64,000 bases of DNA, taken from Bacteroidota bacterium (GTDB lineage: Bacteria; Bacteroidota; Bacteroidia; AKYH767-A; OLB10). Location of the stretch: NCBI GenBank assembly GCA_016713525.1, contig JADJOZ010000003.1:62001-126000 (forward strand), read 5' to 3'. Below are positions 29,701 to 40,400 of the stretch, piece by piece. Positions within the stretch are counted from its first letter, which is position 1; each line of letters starts with the position of its first letter. The notes below the pieces were generated by a model. It saw nothing but the letters and a program-made list of their open reading frames with translations, did not search any database and had not been told where the DNA came from. Both the position numbers and the translations under genes were made by a program.

Positions 29701-32700
29701 GATAATATTATCAGGAATCTTACATCATCTTCACAAAGTACATCCGGAGGATCTGCTCCTTCTGTGATCGGTATTGCATATTCTTCAACTTTGGCGCCTG
29801 CTACAATCAGCAATAACACTATTCACACATTAAAAAATACAAACTCAACAACAGTTTCAGGGCCAGTTGTTGCCGGTTTGTATTATAGTGGCGCTTCCGG
29901 TGCTTCAAATGTTATTGAAAGAAATAATATTCACAGTCTTGTGTTAACTTCCAATACAGTGAGTGCCTCCAGCGCAATAACAGGAATGGATATTGCAACT
30001 GGTCAGGTGACTATCAAAAATAACATGATTCGCCTGGGACTCGATGAAAACGGTACTCCAATCATCGCTCCTGTATTGATGAGAGGAATTTCGAAGAATA
30101 CCAACATTGCAAATATCTATAACAACAGTATCTATATCGGAGGTTCCGGAGTGTTAGGTACAATTGCTGCAAATTCTTTTGCATTTCAACGTCCTGCTGC
30201 TGCGAATACTGATGATATAAGAAATAATATTTTTGTTAATAACAGGTCAAATGCATCAACCGGTGGAAAGCACTATCAGATTAGCTTGAGCAGTGTTGCA
30301 ACATTGACACTTAATTACAACAATTATTATGGAAATGGAACCGGAAGTGTATTTGCATTAAATGTTGCTACAGATGTACCAACTTATAGTGCAGGATGGG
30401 TAGCTAGTGATTTAAGTTCGCAAGCTGCTGATCCCAAATTTATTGCACCAAATGGTAATGCCTCAACAGGTGATTTGCATATTCATCCGACTAACCAGAC
30501 AGTCATAGAGCAAAATGGAATCAACATTGCATCAGTTACTAATGACTTCGACAATGATGTACGGGCATCTTTCACTCCTGATGATATAGGTGCGGATGCA
30601 GGAGATTTTGTAGGATTTTTCTGCTCTGCAGGACCTCTTACCGCAACCTCAGTTTCCAGTAATCCGGCTTCAATTTGTGGTACAGGAACACGAACTCTTA
30701 CCTTAACAGGATTTGCTCCTGAACCAGGTTTTACTTATCAATGGCAGGAATCTGCAACTGGTTTGCCTGGTTCATTTGCAAACGTTAGTACAGGTACTGG
30801 TGGTACAACAAATTCATATACAACTCCAACTTTATCAACTACTACATTCTATCAGTGTGAAATTGCATGTGCTTTTGGAGGCTCTCCAACAACAAGCTCT
30901 ACAGTTGAAGTTAATGTAAGCAGTGCTCCAACGTTGGTGGTTACACCAGCAACAGGAACAAATGTTTGCAGTGGTTCAAATGTGGATCTTTCAGCATCAG
31001 GTGCTGCAACTTATTCATGGTCATGTTCGCCAGGTGTGGCAGGATACCCTCAGGTTTCTCTGTTTAGCACACCTAACAATTTGGCAACAGTTACATCGCG
31101 TCCCACCAGTTCATTGGCAAGCAGTACTGCTGCGCCTCCCGCAACAGTTGCTACGCCGGTATGGACGTATACTGTTACCGGTACCGGTGTCAATGGTTGT
31201 ACCTCTCAGGCAGTAATTGTGCTCAATGTAATTACAACCCCTGTAGTTCCTTTACAATTAACTTATACAAACTCCCCGGATCCTGTTTGTGCACCAGGAA
31301 CTCCGGTTACATTTACAGTGAACAATCCAGGTTCAATAGGAGCAGGAAGTTGGGTTTATAATTGGTATGATGCAACAGGTACTACACTGCTGCAGTCTAC
31401 TACTAACTCAAACGCAACAGATACTTATACTCCTGCTACTCCTGGAACAAACGGAAATTATATTTATAAAGTTAAAGTTTCAAATACTGTTTGTCCTGCC
31501 AGTTATGCTGTAGCCTCTCCAACTTACTTTGTTGGATATACTTCTCTTAATGTTGTTTCCGATGCAAATTGCGGGGATAATGGTACATTGGTAGTTTATC
31601 CTGAAGGACAAACTAATTTTTCTACCTGGTATTCAAATAGTTTTGCAACCGGTTTACTTGGTGCTGCATTTGATGCAAGTTTTGGAAATGCGAACTTTAC
31701 AGGTGGAAGATGTAATATTACAAATCAGGTTAATGCCCAGAATGGAACATTGCTTATCCGAAATTCAGCTGCCATAAATACAAATAACCTTCAGGTTGAT
31801 TTTAAATTATCAACTGCTCCAAGAGGATTTGCATTCAATATTCTTGGTGCCGATGGTCTGGCATGGAGTTATGCTTCCGATGTATGGCAAGGAACATTGA
31901 CAGCCGGAACCGGTGGGTATAATGCTGAATCTGGTTCAGGAAGTGGATTTAAACTGGCATTTGATGCAACTGCAAATGGTGCAATAAATACACCAGGTGC
32001 TTATCTGATGTTCAATTGTACTACTCCCGATCAGGGGCCTTCTTCTCCAGGCGTTCTTGCCTTCAGACAAGGTTCGTTCTGGCAAGGATTGGTTGATGCT
32101 CCGGTATCAATTATTATCTCTCAGAATGGATATGTTACCGTAACAATAAACAATGAAGTTATCTTCGATCACGTTGCTTTACCTCCTTCTTACCTCACTG
32201 CTGACAAAAGCAACTGGAAACATGCTTTCACTGCCAGAACAGGTGGTTCTAATCAGTTACATGCGATTGATGATTTAAATATTCGTTATAATTCTTATGA
32301 ATTTAGCAACAACAGTACTAATGGTACAGATGGTACATGGCAGACTTCAAATACATTCAGTGGTTTAGCAGCAGCTACTTATCCGGTTTGGGTTCGTAAT
32401 CCTGCTAATCCTTCATGTGCTGCTAATACCGGAAATGCTGTTATTGGAACAGCTCCATCACCTTCTTCCGCTTCAACTATTGCTGCTTCAGGATTCCAAA
32501 CAACAGTATGTGCAGGTAGTAGTACTACTTTAACAACCAGTGTTCCGGTTCCAGGAGCAACATTCCTCTGGGAGTCTTCAAGTTCATTAGGTGGTCCTTA
32601 TGCACCTGCTTCAGGTGTAAATAATTCGGCTAATTATACAACTGATCCTCTCTTGGCTAATACCTATTTCCGTTGCACATTTACTTGCCCAAGTTCCTCT

Positions 32701-35700
32701 GCAGTTACTTCAACACCTTTGTTGGTAACCGTTAATGCAGGTACTGTAGCAAGCACCAATTCACCTCAATTAGTGAATTGTATTGGTGATGCAGCAACTC
32801 TGACTGCTACCCCAGGAGCTAATACATCAATAGTTTGGTATGATGTTCCAACCGGTGGCTCACCAATTGGAACCGGTAACAGTATTAACGTTACTCCTGT
32901 AACTGTTCCTGCAACTTATTATGCTGAACCTGTTACTACATTGTTTACCGATCATTTTAATTTTGGAGGTGTTCAAAATATTTCTGCCATTTTTGGAACA
33001 ACAACTTCTTCAACAAATATATCTACCAGATTCACGACTACTGCAAGTTTGAGAATCGATAGTATCAAAGTTTTCCCAACTGCAACTGGAACTCTTACTG
33101 TAGCACTTCAAAATTCAGGTTCTGCGACAAATATTGCAACCTACACGATGTCAGTAACAACAACCGGAAGTTTTATTAATGTTCCTGTAAATTTAATTGT
33201 TCCTGGTTCCGGTAATTATCAGTTAACCACTACAGGTGTTGCATGTACTTATTTCTCACCATTCACCGGTGGTTATGCAGCTCCTTACATGACAATGGGA
33301 AGTGGAATTCTGGTAATTAATAGCGGGTCAACTTCTCCAACAGGAGCAAACAGCTCTTCCGTTTATGGCACAGCATTCAATTGGTCGATTACTTCTTCTT
33401 GTCCTGCCGGATTTGCAGGCAGAACACCGGTTCAGGTAAATGCAAATCCAGCATTTGCAGTTACTGTTTCTCCTGCAACTACCAGTGCACTCTGTGCCGG
33501 TTCAATCCAGCAACTCGATGCCACCAGTGCCAATGCATATAGTAGTTATACATGGAGCCCTGTTACAGATTTGTATACCGATGCGGGAGCAACAATTCCT
33601 TACACAACAGGTACTAATACACCAACTGTTTATGTAAAACCTTCCGGAGCTGCAACAATCTCTTATACTGTTTCTACAGTTGGAAGCGGTTGTACTAACA
33701 CAGCCTCTGCTTCAGTTAATAGTATAAGCGCTCCCGTGGTAACTGTAAGTGCAACTCCAACTTCAGTTTGTCCCGGTTCTGATGTTCAGCTGGTAGCAAA
33801 TGTAGCTTCCTCTTCTGCTTATTGTCAGGGATCTTATTCAACTGGAACAAGTGTGAACGATTATATTACTAATGTAACACTCGGTAGTATTGATAACACT
33901 ACAGGTGCATCTTCGTCTCCTTTTTCAACTTATTATAATACACTAAATACTAATTTGAATGTTGGCACTCCTTACACTGTTACCGGAACCATCAATAATG
34001 GTGGTACTGAAGGTGTGGCTGTTTGGATTGATTACAACCAAAATGGTGTATTTGAAGGAACAGAGAAAATAGGAGAACAAACAACACTTGCTTTCTCAAT
34101 TGCATTCACTGTTCCTGGGACTGCCTTAAATGGTATTACCAGAATGAGAGTTAGAAATGTATATAACACTACTGGAATTGATCCATGTATCTCTTATACA
34201 TATGGAGAAATTGAAGATTATAATGTTACCATATTTGGTGGTGTTAATCCGGTTGGTTATACTTATGATTGGTCGACAAATGCTACCTATTTAACAGCAA
34301 CAAATATTTCTAATCCTGTTGCTGAGAACATGAATATTTCTCAAACATATACTGTAATTGTTTCAGCAACAACAGGTGGATGCAGCACAACAATCAATAC
34401 AGTTGTTGATGTGAATCCAATTCCTGAACCACTCGTTTCAAGTACTTCTCCGGTCTGTGAAGGTCAGGATGTTAATTTTACTTCAAGTAACAATGCAGCA
34501 GGTCAGTCTACTGGTAATAATTTCTCATGGTCAGGACCTGATTCATTCAATGAAGTTACTCCGAATCCTACTTTACTTGCTGCAGATGCTACTAATGCAG
34601 GATGGTATTATGTTACTATTCAGAATGCATTTGGTTGCTCTGCTACTGATTCAGTTCTGGTAACAATTAATGAAATTCCAATTCTAAATATTCTAAGCCA
34701 AACCAACGTAGCCTGCAACGGTGAATTTACCGGAGCCTATACAATTGAAGTTACCAATCCAATACCATTTGGAAACTATCTGTATAACGATGGTGCTGCT
34801 GTTAACTTCGACGGTATTTTCACCGGCGTAGGAGCAGGTACTTATAATGTAGAGGTAACTGATGATAACTCTTGTTCAACTACCATTCCAGTAACAATCA
34901 CGGAGCCTGATCCAACTACTACTGCTAATGCAGGTACGGATCAAACTCTTTGTGGCAGTTCTTCAGCCACTCTGGCTGGTAACACCGCTTTGGTAGGAAC
35001 AGGAACCTGGACAGTAACTGCAGGAGGAGCAACGGTCACCGACCCATCTGATCCTAACAGTACGGTAACAGGATTTACAGCAGGCTTAAATACCTTCCGC
35101 TGGACAATCGACAATGCCCTATGTGCAAACAGCAACTTCGATGAAGTAGATATTACTACCAATGTATTGCCAACGGCATCGATCAGTGGCACCACCGAAA
35201 TCTGTAATGGAAACTCCACTACTTTAACGGTAGTGTTCACCGGCACGGCACCTTATACGTATTCGTATAGCAATGGTGTAACGACCTTCGGACCGTTCAC
35301 TACCAGCAATACAACAGAGAATATTACGGTAGCACCAAATGCAACCAGAACGTATACGATAACAGCGGTAGATGATTCGAACTGTCCGGGAACACCATCG
35401 GGTAGTGCAGTAGTAACGGTAACACAGGCACCACCTGCTAACTCGGTATTTATTGTATCCTCACCAGCCACAGGCTGCGTGGGTAATGCAGCGGTAGTAA
35501 ACGTTAATCCGGTCATAGGAGCAACGCTTTATACCTGGACGGTATTCCCTAACACACTAATCAATGGTCAGTCGGGAGGCGTTGCCACTACCACGGTACC
35601 AACGGCGACCTTCACCTTAGGCAGTTTGCCAGCGAATGAATCGGGCTGGGATATCTGCGTAACAGCATCCAATGCGTGTGGACAAACCAATACCAAGTGT

Positions 35701-37023
35701 CTGACTATCCGCGGCGCGTTAAGCACCCCGGCAGTAATCAGCGGCACAACGGTAGCCTGTGCCAGCAGCAGTGGCACCTACAGTACAGGAACAGTAGCAG
35801 GAGCATCAGGCTATAGCTGGACAGGAACCAATGGAATCACTTTCAGTGGCAGCGGTACAAGCATCACGGCGAACTTCCCATCGGGCTTTACCAGTGGACA
35901 GATTTGTGTGGCAGCTACGTTATCGTGCGGCTACACCGGTCCACAGCGCTGCATCACGGTAACCAGTTCGGTAAGTCAGCTTGGCTTAATGAGTGGCCCA
36001 TTTGCAGTATGTCCCGGTCAAAGCGGCCTGGTATTCAGTGTACCAGCCAATTCAGGATTGTCCTCTTATACCTGGACAGCCCCATCGGGTGTAACCATTA
36101 CTTCGGGACAAGGAACCAACTCGGTAACCGTGAGTGTGGCCCCTGGCTTTAACCTGGGAAGTATGTGTGTAACGGGTACATCGAACTGCGGTATTGTATC
36201 GGCAGCCCGTTGTAAAACAGTTAGCAGCACCTTACCACTTACCCCTGGCAATATCTCGGGAGCAAGTACAGGAGTATGTAATCAAACAATCACCTACTCG
36301 GTACCTGCCTTAAGTGGGGTAACTTCCTATAACTGGACCGCCCCAATAGGCGCAACGGTAGTATCAGGACAAGGAACCAATACGGTTGATATCAGTTACC
36401 CTAATGGATTCAGCAATGGACAATTGTGTGTAACGGCTCAGAACGGTTGCGGAACCAGTGCAGCACGTTGCATCAATATCAAAGGTGTACCAGGATCACC
36501 AGGTGTGATCTCAGGACCGGTAACCGTATGTACCGGCGAGCAAGGCTTAACCTATAGCATAGCTGCCATGTTTGGTGCAAGCAGTTACACTTGGGTAGTA
36601 CCTGCAGGTTCGAGCATCATTGCCGGTCAGGGAACAGCGAGTATCATTGTAGACTGGGGAACCATCAGCGGACTGGTAACGGTAACAGCAACTAACAGTT
36701 GTGGCGTATCAGGAACCAGAACACTGAATGTGATCGTGAACTGTAAGCTGTCAGGAAATGAAATTCCGGGTGGATTGGTGAATGCGTATCCAAACCCGGT
36801 AGCAAGTGAACTGACCGTAGAGGTAAGCTCAGAAAAGGCGAATGACTATGCACTGGAGCTGACCGATGTATCGGGAAGAGTCGTGTATAGCGGACAAATG
36901 AACACAACAGGTGGTATGAAAACAACCACAGTAGATGTCAGTACGTTGTCAAAAGGCATGTATATGCTTACCGTTCGTAGCAATGATGGATTTACCAATC
37001 AGATTCGTATTGCAGTACAATAA
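26743..37023 (+). CDS. Locus D, main segment: FN3/beta-helix/lectin-like/GEVED T9SS type A surface protein
   Basis: Continuation of locus D (true frame open from about 26638). Order: FN3-like (about 26870-27220); choice-of-anchor J/MAM-like sandwich (GDGGFESGG...WTVVN, about 27230-27800) resembling the head of locus E; second FN3-like; beta-helix (about 28180-30620, with IDGRPGGSGT, NNMIRLGLDENGTP and DIGADAG as in locus B); several Ig-like domains; a concanavalin-type lectin-like domain (about 31540-32290: GFAFNILGADGLAWSYA, YVTVTINNEVIFD); Ig and Ig_7 domains; a beta-sandwich; a GEVED domain (about 33810-34235: GVAVWIDYNQNGVFEG, YGEIEDYNV); Ig-like domains; the constant cassette from 34684 with a complete type A tail. 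A large secreted, probably cell-surface protein. The lectin-like domain suggests glycan binding, which is inferred from fold resemblance only. Confidence 0.92.
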   Translation: MPLSPANFSKTVQSISFNWSTPTGGAVNTVDYLHVLAVGGQAACVVPVDQPTALSLSSPTGTTIAGSFTAAGSSPSGYLTVAYPTGSAVSNPVSGTTYVVGNSIGLGKVVGVGASTSFTATGLYPGITYDIYVYSYNSGACATAYNTASPLTDSQATSGAGASLLINPYGDGGFESGGSLAANGWTVVNSGTNAWTMGTLPTGFTNNAAYISNNGGAAWAFTNSSVTASHIYRDITFPAGQSDITLSFNWKAQGETSSWDAIIVYTCPTSITPVAGSPASTTGNTATWTGGSPTALGSQLWLQGTNTQTLSLCLPAAFAGTTQRIVITWKNDGSGGTNPPAAVDNIAIVAVTPAAPANQATSLVLTPVSTSQIDGSFTAATSAPTGYLVVRYPAGSATTDPATGTTYAVGATLGLGKVVAVGAATTFSSTGLSGGTSYDYYVYDYQNSVCAGITYNTVLPLTGNASTNACGTMTSPITVGPTGTYPTLSGAGGALTAIASNGISSPMVIELESTYTAAGETYPIVISQDACVTSVNNLTIRPDVATAAPLLISSNNTTATMIINGGSNVIIDGRPGGSGTDKFLVIENTSSTAGSAGNALLLRNEASDNILRYLDLRAANLNPASNAGTLVVGAVPGVVAIHSTSGLSGNDNNTITNCDIHSVGSSGNLLNVGFYAYNNTTVGSPANNDNNTITNCNFYSIFHATTVTANINILVGNNNYNITNNSFYKSAAITYNYTGAATHRTMWITPNASAVASSGFNITGNFIGGTAPNCGGSAFAITGAVSYLYNGMDISVGTASATSIQNNTFTNFTMSTSNTGSTACVGINIANGAVNIGTVTGNLIGSTTTSGAITFTANVNTGGFIGIRTGAGGPIVISNNTVSGIDLVGSATITPVFNGINAGGGTPVTISNNTIGSSTLANSINAVTAYTSTSVQTIRGIIVNGGTTSTVTGNLIANMNSNIISTGTAGHTVLGIAVSSTSSTVSDNIIRNLTSSSQSTSGGSAPSVIGIAYSSTLAPATISNNTIHTLKNTNSTTVSGPVVAGLYYSGASGASNVIERNNIHSLVLTSNTVSASSAITGMDIATGQVTIKNNMIRLGLDENGTPIIAPVLMRGISKNTNIANIYNNSIYIGGSGVLGTIAANSFAFQRPAAANTDDIRNNIFVNNRSNASTGGKHYQISLSSVATLTLNYNNYYGNGTGSVFALNVATDVPTYSAGWVASDLSSQAADPKFIAPNGNASTGDLHIHPTNQTVIEQNGINIASVTNDFDNDVRASFTPDDIGADAGDFVGFFCSAGPLTATSVSSNPASICGTGTRTLTLTGFAPEPGFTYQWQESATGLPGSFANVSTGTGGTTNSYTTPTLSTTTFYQCEIACAFGGSPTTSSTVEVNVSSAPTLVVTPATGTNVCSGSNVDLSASGAATYSWSCSPGVAGYPQVSLFSTPNNLATVTSRPTSSLASSTAAPPATVATPVWTYTVTGTGVNGCTSQAVIVLNVITTPVVPLQLTYTNSPDPVCAPGTPVTFTVNNPGSIGAGSWVYNWYDATGTTLLQSTTNSNATDTYTPATPGTNGNYIYKVKVSNTVCPASYAVASPTYFVGYTSLNVVSDANCGDNGTLVVYPEGQTNFSTWYSNSFATGLLGAAFDASFGNANFTGGRCNITNQVNAQNGTLLIRNSAAINTNNLQVDFKLSTAPRGFAFNILGADGLAWSYASDVWQGTLTAGTGGYNAESGSGSGFKLAFDATANGAINTPGAYLMFNCTTPDQGPSSPGVLAFRQGSFWQGLVDAPVSIIISQNGYVTVTINNEVIFDHVALPPSYLTADKSNWKHAFTARTGGSNQLHAIDDLNIRYNSYEFSNNSTNGTDGTWQTSNTFSGLAAATYPVWVRNPANPSCAANTGNAVIGTAPSPSSASTIAASGFQTTVCAGSSTTLTTSVPVPGATFLWESSSSLGGPYAPASGVNNSANYTTDPLLANTYFRCTFTCPSSSAVTSTPLLVTVNAGTVASTNSPQLVNCIGDAATLTATPGANTSIVWYDVPTGGSPIGTGNSINVTPVTVPATYYAEPVTTLFTDHFNFGGVQNISAIFGTTTSSTNISTRFTTTASLRIDSIKVFPTATGTLTVALQNSGSATNIATYTMSVTTTGSFINVPVNLIVPGSGNYQLTTTGVACTYFSPFTGGYAAPYMTMGSGILVINSGSTSPTGANSSSVYGTAFNWSITSSCPAGFAGRTPVQVNANPAFAVTVSPATTSALCAGSIQQLDATSANAYSSYTWSPVTDLYTDAGATIPYTTGTNTPTVYVKPSGAATISYTVSTVGSGCTNTASASVNSISAPVVTVSATPTSVCPGSDVQLVANVASSSAYCQGSYSTGTSVNDYITNVTLGSIDNTTGASSSPFSTYYNTLNTNLNVGTPYTVTGTINNGGTEGVAVWIDYNQNGVFEGTEKIGEQTTLAFSIAFTVPGTALNGITRMRVRNVYNTTGIDPCISYTYGEIEDYNVTIFGGVNPVGYTYDWSTNATYLTATNISNPVAENMNISQTYTVIVSATTGGCSTTINTVVDVNPIPEPLVSSTSPVCEGQDVNFTSSNNAAGQSTGNNFSWSGPDSFNEVTPNPTLLAADATNAGWYYVTIQNAFGCSATDSVLVTINEIPILNILSQTNVACNGEFTGAYTIEVTNPIPFGNYLYNDGAAVNFDGIFTGVGAGTYNVEVTDDNSCSTTIPVTITEPDPTTTANAGTDQTLCGSSSATLAGNTALVGTGTWTVTAGGATVTDPSDPNSTVTGFTAGLNTFRWTIDNALCANSNFDEVDITTNVLPTASISGTTEICNGNSTTLTVVFTGTAPYTYSYSNGVTTFGPFTTSNTTENITVAPNATRTYTITAVDDSNCPGTPSGSAVVTVTQAPPANSVFIVSSPATGCVGNAAVVNVNPVIGATLYTWTVFPNTLINGQSGGVATTTVPTATFTLGSLPANESGWDICVTASNACGQTNTKCLTIRGALSTPAVISGTTVACASSSGTYSTGTVAGASGYSWTGTNGITFSGSGTSITANFPSGFTSGQICVAATLSCGYTGPQRCITVTSSVSQLGLMSGPFAVCPGQSGLVFSVPANSGLSSYTWTAPSGVTITSGQGTNSVTVSVAPGFNLGSMCVTGTSNCGIVSAARCKTVSSTLPLTPGNISGASTGVCNQTITYSVPALSGVTSYNWTAPIGATVVSGQGTNTVDISYPNGFSNGQLCVTAQNGCGTSAARCINIKGVPGSPGVISGPVTVCTGEQGLTYSIAAMFGASSYTWVVPAGSSIIAGQGTASIIVDWGTISGLVTVTATNSCGVSGTRTLNVIVNCKLSGNEIPGGLVNAYPNPVASELTVEVSSEKANDYALELTDVSGRVVYSGQMNTTGGMKTTTVDVSTLSKGMYMLTVRSNDGFTNQIRIAVQ
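34684..37023 (+). repeat. Constant 3' cassette, copy 3 (locus D)
   Basis: 2340 bp, intact. Variants: YNDGAAVNFDGIF (no extra codon), QTLCGSSSATL, ITAVDDSN, GTSAARC, GVPGSPG (shared only with locus F), GGLVNAYPN. Confidence 0.93.
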
Positions 37024-37063
37024 ATAAAATTTAAGTAAGGTGATTCCTTCACAGGAATCAATC

Positions 37064-37096
37064 AAAAGCCCTCATCTTCGGATGGGGGCTTTTTTT
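37064..37096 (+). terminator. cUUCGg terminator of locus D (family type)
   Basis: Same AAAAGCCCTCATC-TTCG-GATGGGGGC stem-loop and T tract as after B, E and G, preceded by gattcc/ggaatc (37042-37059). Confidence 0.9.
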
Positions 37097-37195
37097 ATTC
37101 ACCCATTATTTAAGGTTGTTCACCTAAATATGTTGTGATTTAACATAATTAAATTGCTTAAGCGTAGAATTATTGTTACATTGAAATTTATTCCA

Positions 37196-37276
37196 AAACC
37201 ATTTAAGATCGAATAGCATACTATGTTCGAAATCTTCAGTTTTATATTAGAAGAATCTAAATATTTGAAATGGTTT
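37196..37276. repeat. Nested inverted repeats upstream of locus E
   Basis: Outer arms AAACCATTT (37196-37204) and AAATGGTTT (37268-37276) enclose a 12-bp bulged hairpin at 37205-37236: AAGAT-CGAA-TAG, CATA loop, CTA-(tg)-TTCG-(aa)-ATCTT. It lies about 170-250 bp before the only uninterrupted gene of the array. It could be an operator or a leader RNA structure; function is unknown. Confidence 0.4.
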
Positions 37277-37445
37277 CAAATCCAAAATCCTTTGTTATTG
37301 GATCATTCAATTGATTTGTATACATCAAATGGTCAATCAAGGAATAAAATAGGTATCCCCTGTTTACAGTTTCTTCTATGCTCTATATCCAACAGAATTT
37401 GATATAAATGAACCTTCCTAAACTAAACATAATCCCCCAAAAACT

Positions 37446-40400
37446 ATGATCAAAATGGTTAAAACTTACTCCAAAATGAAACAACATTGGAAAAAAATTG
37501 TCAATCGATTAGCCTTAATAGGAATGATAATATTTTTCCTTGCATCACAGTCATCCGCTCAAACAATAATTTCCCCTTCAGGAGATGGGGGATTTGAAAC
37601 TGGAGCTTCCTTTGCTTTGAATGGATGGACAGCTGTGAACGATGCAAATAGCAAATGGTACGTTGGAACATTTGCAAAAAGTTTAGGCACTCGAGGAGTT
37701 TACATTGATGTAAATGCTACCGCAGGTACAGCCAATAACTATAACAGCAATATTAATAATAATCGTATATCACATTTTTACCGTGATATATCCATTCCGG
37801 CTGGCGCAACCAATATAGTTCTTTCATTTAAATGGAAAGCTAATGGAGAAAATGGAACCGGAGTTGATGATTATGATTTTTTACGAGTATCATTAGCTCC
37901 AACAACGGTTACACCTGTAGCAACTGCGCTTCCATCAGCCAGCTACACTATTGGTACGGGAAAATATAATTTACAATCTGCAGCTTTCCAAACAGCAACT
38001 ATTAATTTATCGAATTTAATTGCCGGAACAAATCAGCGATTAATTTTTACCTGGAAAAATGATATTTCAATAACCAATAATCCCGGTGCTGCTGTGGATG
38101 AAATTTCAGTGACTTATACCGCCGGATCCGGTTGTACCGGTACGCCTTCACCAGGAAATACAGTTGCATCATCAAACCCGGTTTGTTCAGGAGCTTCATT
38201 TACCTTGTCACTTCAAAATGCTACTCCCGGATCAGGTGTTACATACCAATGGCAATCGTCACCAAACAATTCAACATGGACAAACATTTCAGGAGCAACA
38301 TCAGCATTATTGAGTACTTCGATTACATCTGCCATTTATTACAGATGTGAAGTTTCATGTGCCGGTAGCCCAGGTTTGTCCAATTCTTTATTAGTGAATC
38401 TTTCTCCATCATATAATTGTGTTTGTGCCCCTTCATATACCAATGATTGCAGCCAGGATTATATTTCAAATGTAACATTTGCAGGAATAAACAATTCAAC
38501 CGGATGTACAGGAACCACACCTTCAAATCTTACTACTTATACATCTCCTAATCCTTCGGTAACAGGAGGTTTAAGTTATCCTATTTCTGTAACCACAGAT
38601 GGAGATGCTGAAGGTTTAAACGTATGGATTGATTTCAACATGAATGGTGTTTTTGAAGCAGGAGAATCAGTTCTCAGTGGTTTAGCAACATCTTTCCCAA
38701 ATACTTTCTCGGGAACAGTGAATGTACCTTTAGGTGTTTCTTCCGGTCAAACATTAATGCGTGTTCGTTGTCGCTGGGACAACACTGTTGGGAACGCTTG
38801 TAATAACTTTGATTATGGTGAAACTGAAGATTATTACATAACCTTAATTGCACCACCCCCTTGTGTAACACCTCCGGTTGGTGGTACTTCAACCGGTCCT
38901 GCAAATGCTTGTACCGGAATCGCGTCAAATTATTCAGTAACAGGTGGTTTAGGAAGCATTCAATGGCAAACATCGCCCACAGCTATTTCAGGTCCGTTTA
39001 CTGATGTTTCAGGTGCTACTTCATCAACCTTTGGCTTTATCTCCAATATAACAGGAACTTACTACATCCGTGCAAAGAGAAGTGTTTTGGGTTGTGTGGA
39101 TGCATTTTCCAATGTTCTCACTGTGGTTGTTAACCCTGGAGTTTCTGTTACAACTTCTGCCACCCCTGGTTCTGTTTGTCCTGGAAGCAATGTCAATTTG
39201 AATTCTTCAACTGGAGTTTCATTTTCTAATCCTACTGATTATCCAATTCCTGATAATGATCTTATTTCCAATGGTGTTGTTAATTCTCCTATCGTGATTT
39301 CAGGGTTTTCTCCTGCTATTTTGACTGCAGCAACGGTTAAGTCGGTATCTTTTAATATAAATCATACCTATGATGGTGATTTAAGGATTCGATTGTTCGC
39401 TCCAGGCGGCTCTGCGGTGACTTTAGTCGATGCAGCTGGTGCTGATGGTCAAAATTTCGTGAATACAACTATTGTATCATCAGGAGGTGCAAATGGAAAC
39501 ATTGCCTCCGGAACTGCTCCTTTCACCGGAACTTATAATAGTCAAGCCGCATTTTCTGGATTAACAGGCAATGTAAATGGTACATGGAATTTAAGAGCAC
39601 TTGATCTGGCATTTGGTGATGTTGGAACTATTTTAGACTGGACTTTAGTTCTTGAATCAGATGGTGTTCTTTACACCTGGTCTTCTAGCCCAGCGGGTTT
39701 TAGTTCAAGTTCACCAAATCCGGTTGCTTCACCAACGGTTAATACCACTTATTCTGTTTCTGTTAGTTACAATGGATGTACCAATAACAGTTCTGTTCCT
39801 GTCACAATAAACCCATTACCTGAAATTACAAAATCAAGTAATGCACCGGTATGCGAGAATCAGGATATCAATTTAGTATCTGATAATACTGCTTCAGGTC
39901 AATCAACAGGAAATATCTTTACATGGACAGGCCCGGGCGGATTTTTATCGGGATCACAGAATCCTACAATTTCTGCTGCCACCAATGCTAATGTTGGCTG
40001 GTATTATATTACTGTACAGAACTCATTTGGATGTTCATCAGTTGATTCACTTGAAATTACAATCAATGAAATTCCTGATCTGAATATTCTAAGTCAAACC
40101 AACGTAGCATGTAACGGTGCCTTAACCGGAGCCTATACGATTGAAGTTTCCAATCCAATACCATTTGGAAACTACCTTTACAACGATGGTACCAACACAC
40201 AGTTCAACGATGGAACTTTCACCGGCGTAGGAGCAGGCGCTTATGATGTATCGGTAACCGATGACAATTCCTGTTCTTCAACTGTTCAGGTAATTATTAA
40301 TGAGGCCGATCCGACTACCACTGCTGATGCAGGAACAGATCAGACTTTTTTTGGTACTACATCTGCTATCTTATCCGGTAATACGGCCGATGAAGGCACC

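Larger units (their letters stand above)
37024..37445. other. Intergenic region D-E
   Basis: This 422-bp gap has the family terminator at its left end, a nested dyad-symmetric stretch at 37196-37276 and the C/A-rich leader of E at its right end (aactaaacataatcccccaa, 37421-37440). There is no credible ORF. Confidence 0.7.
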
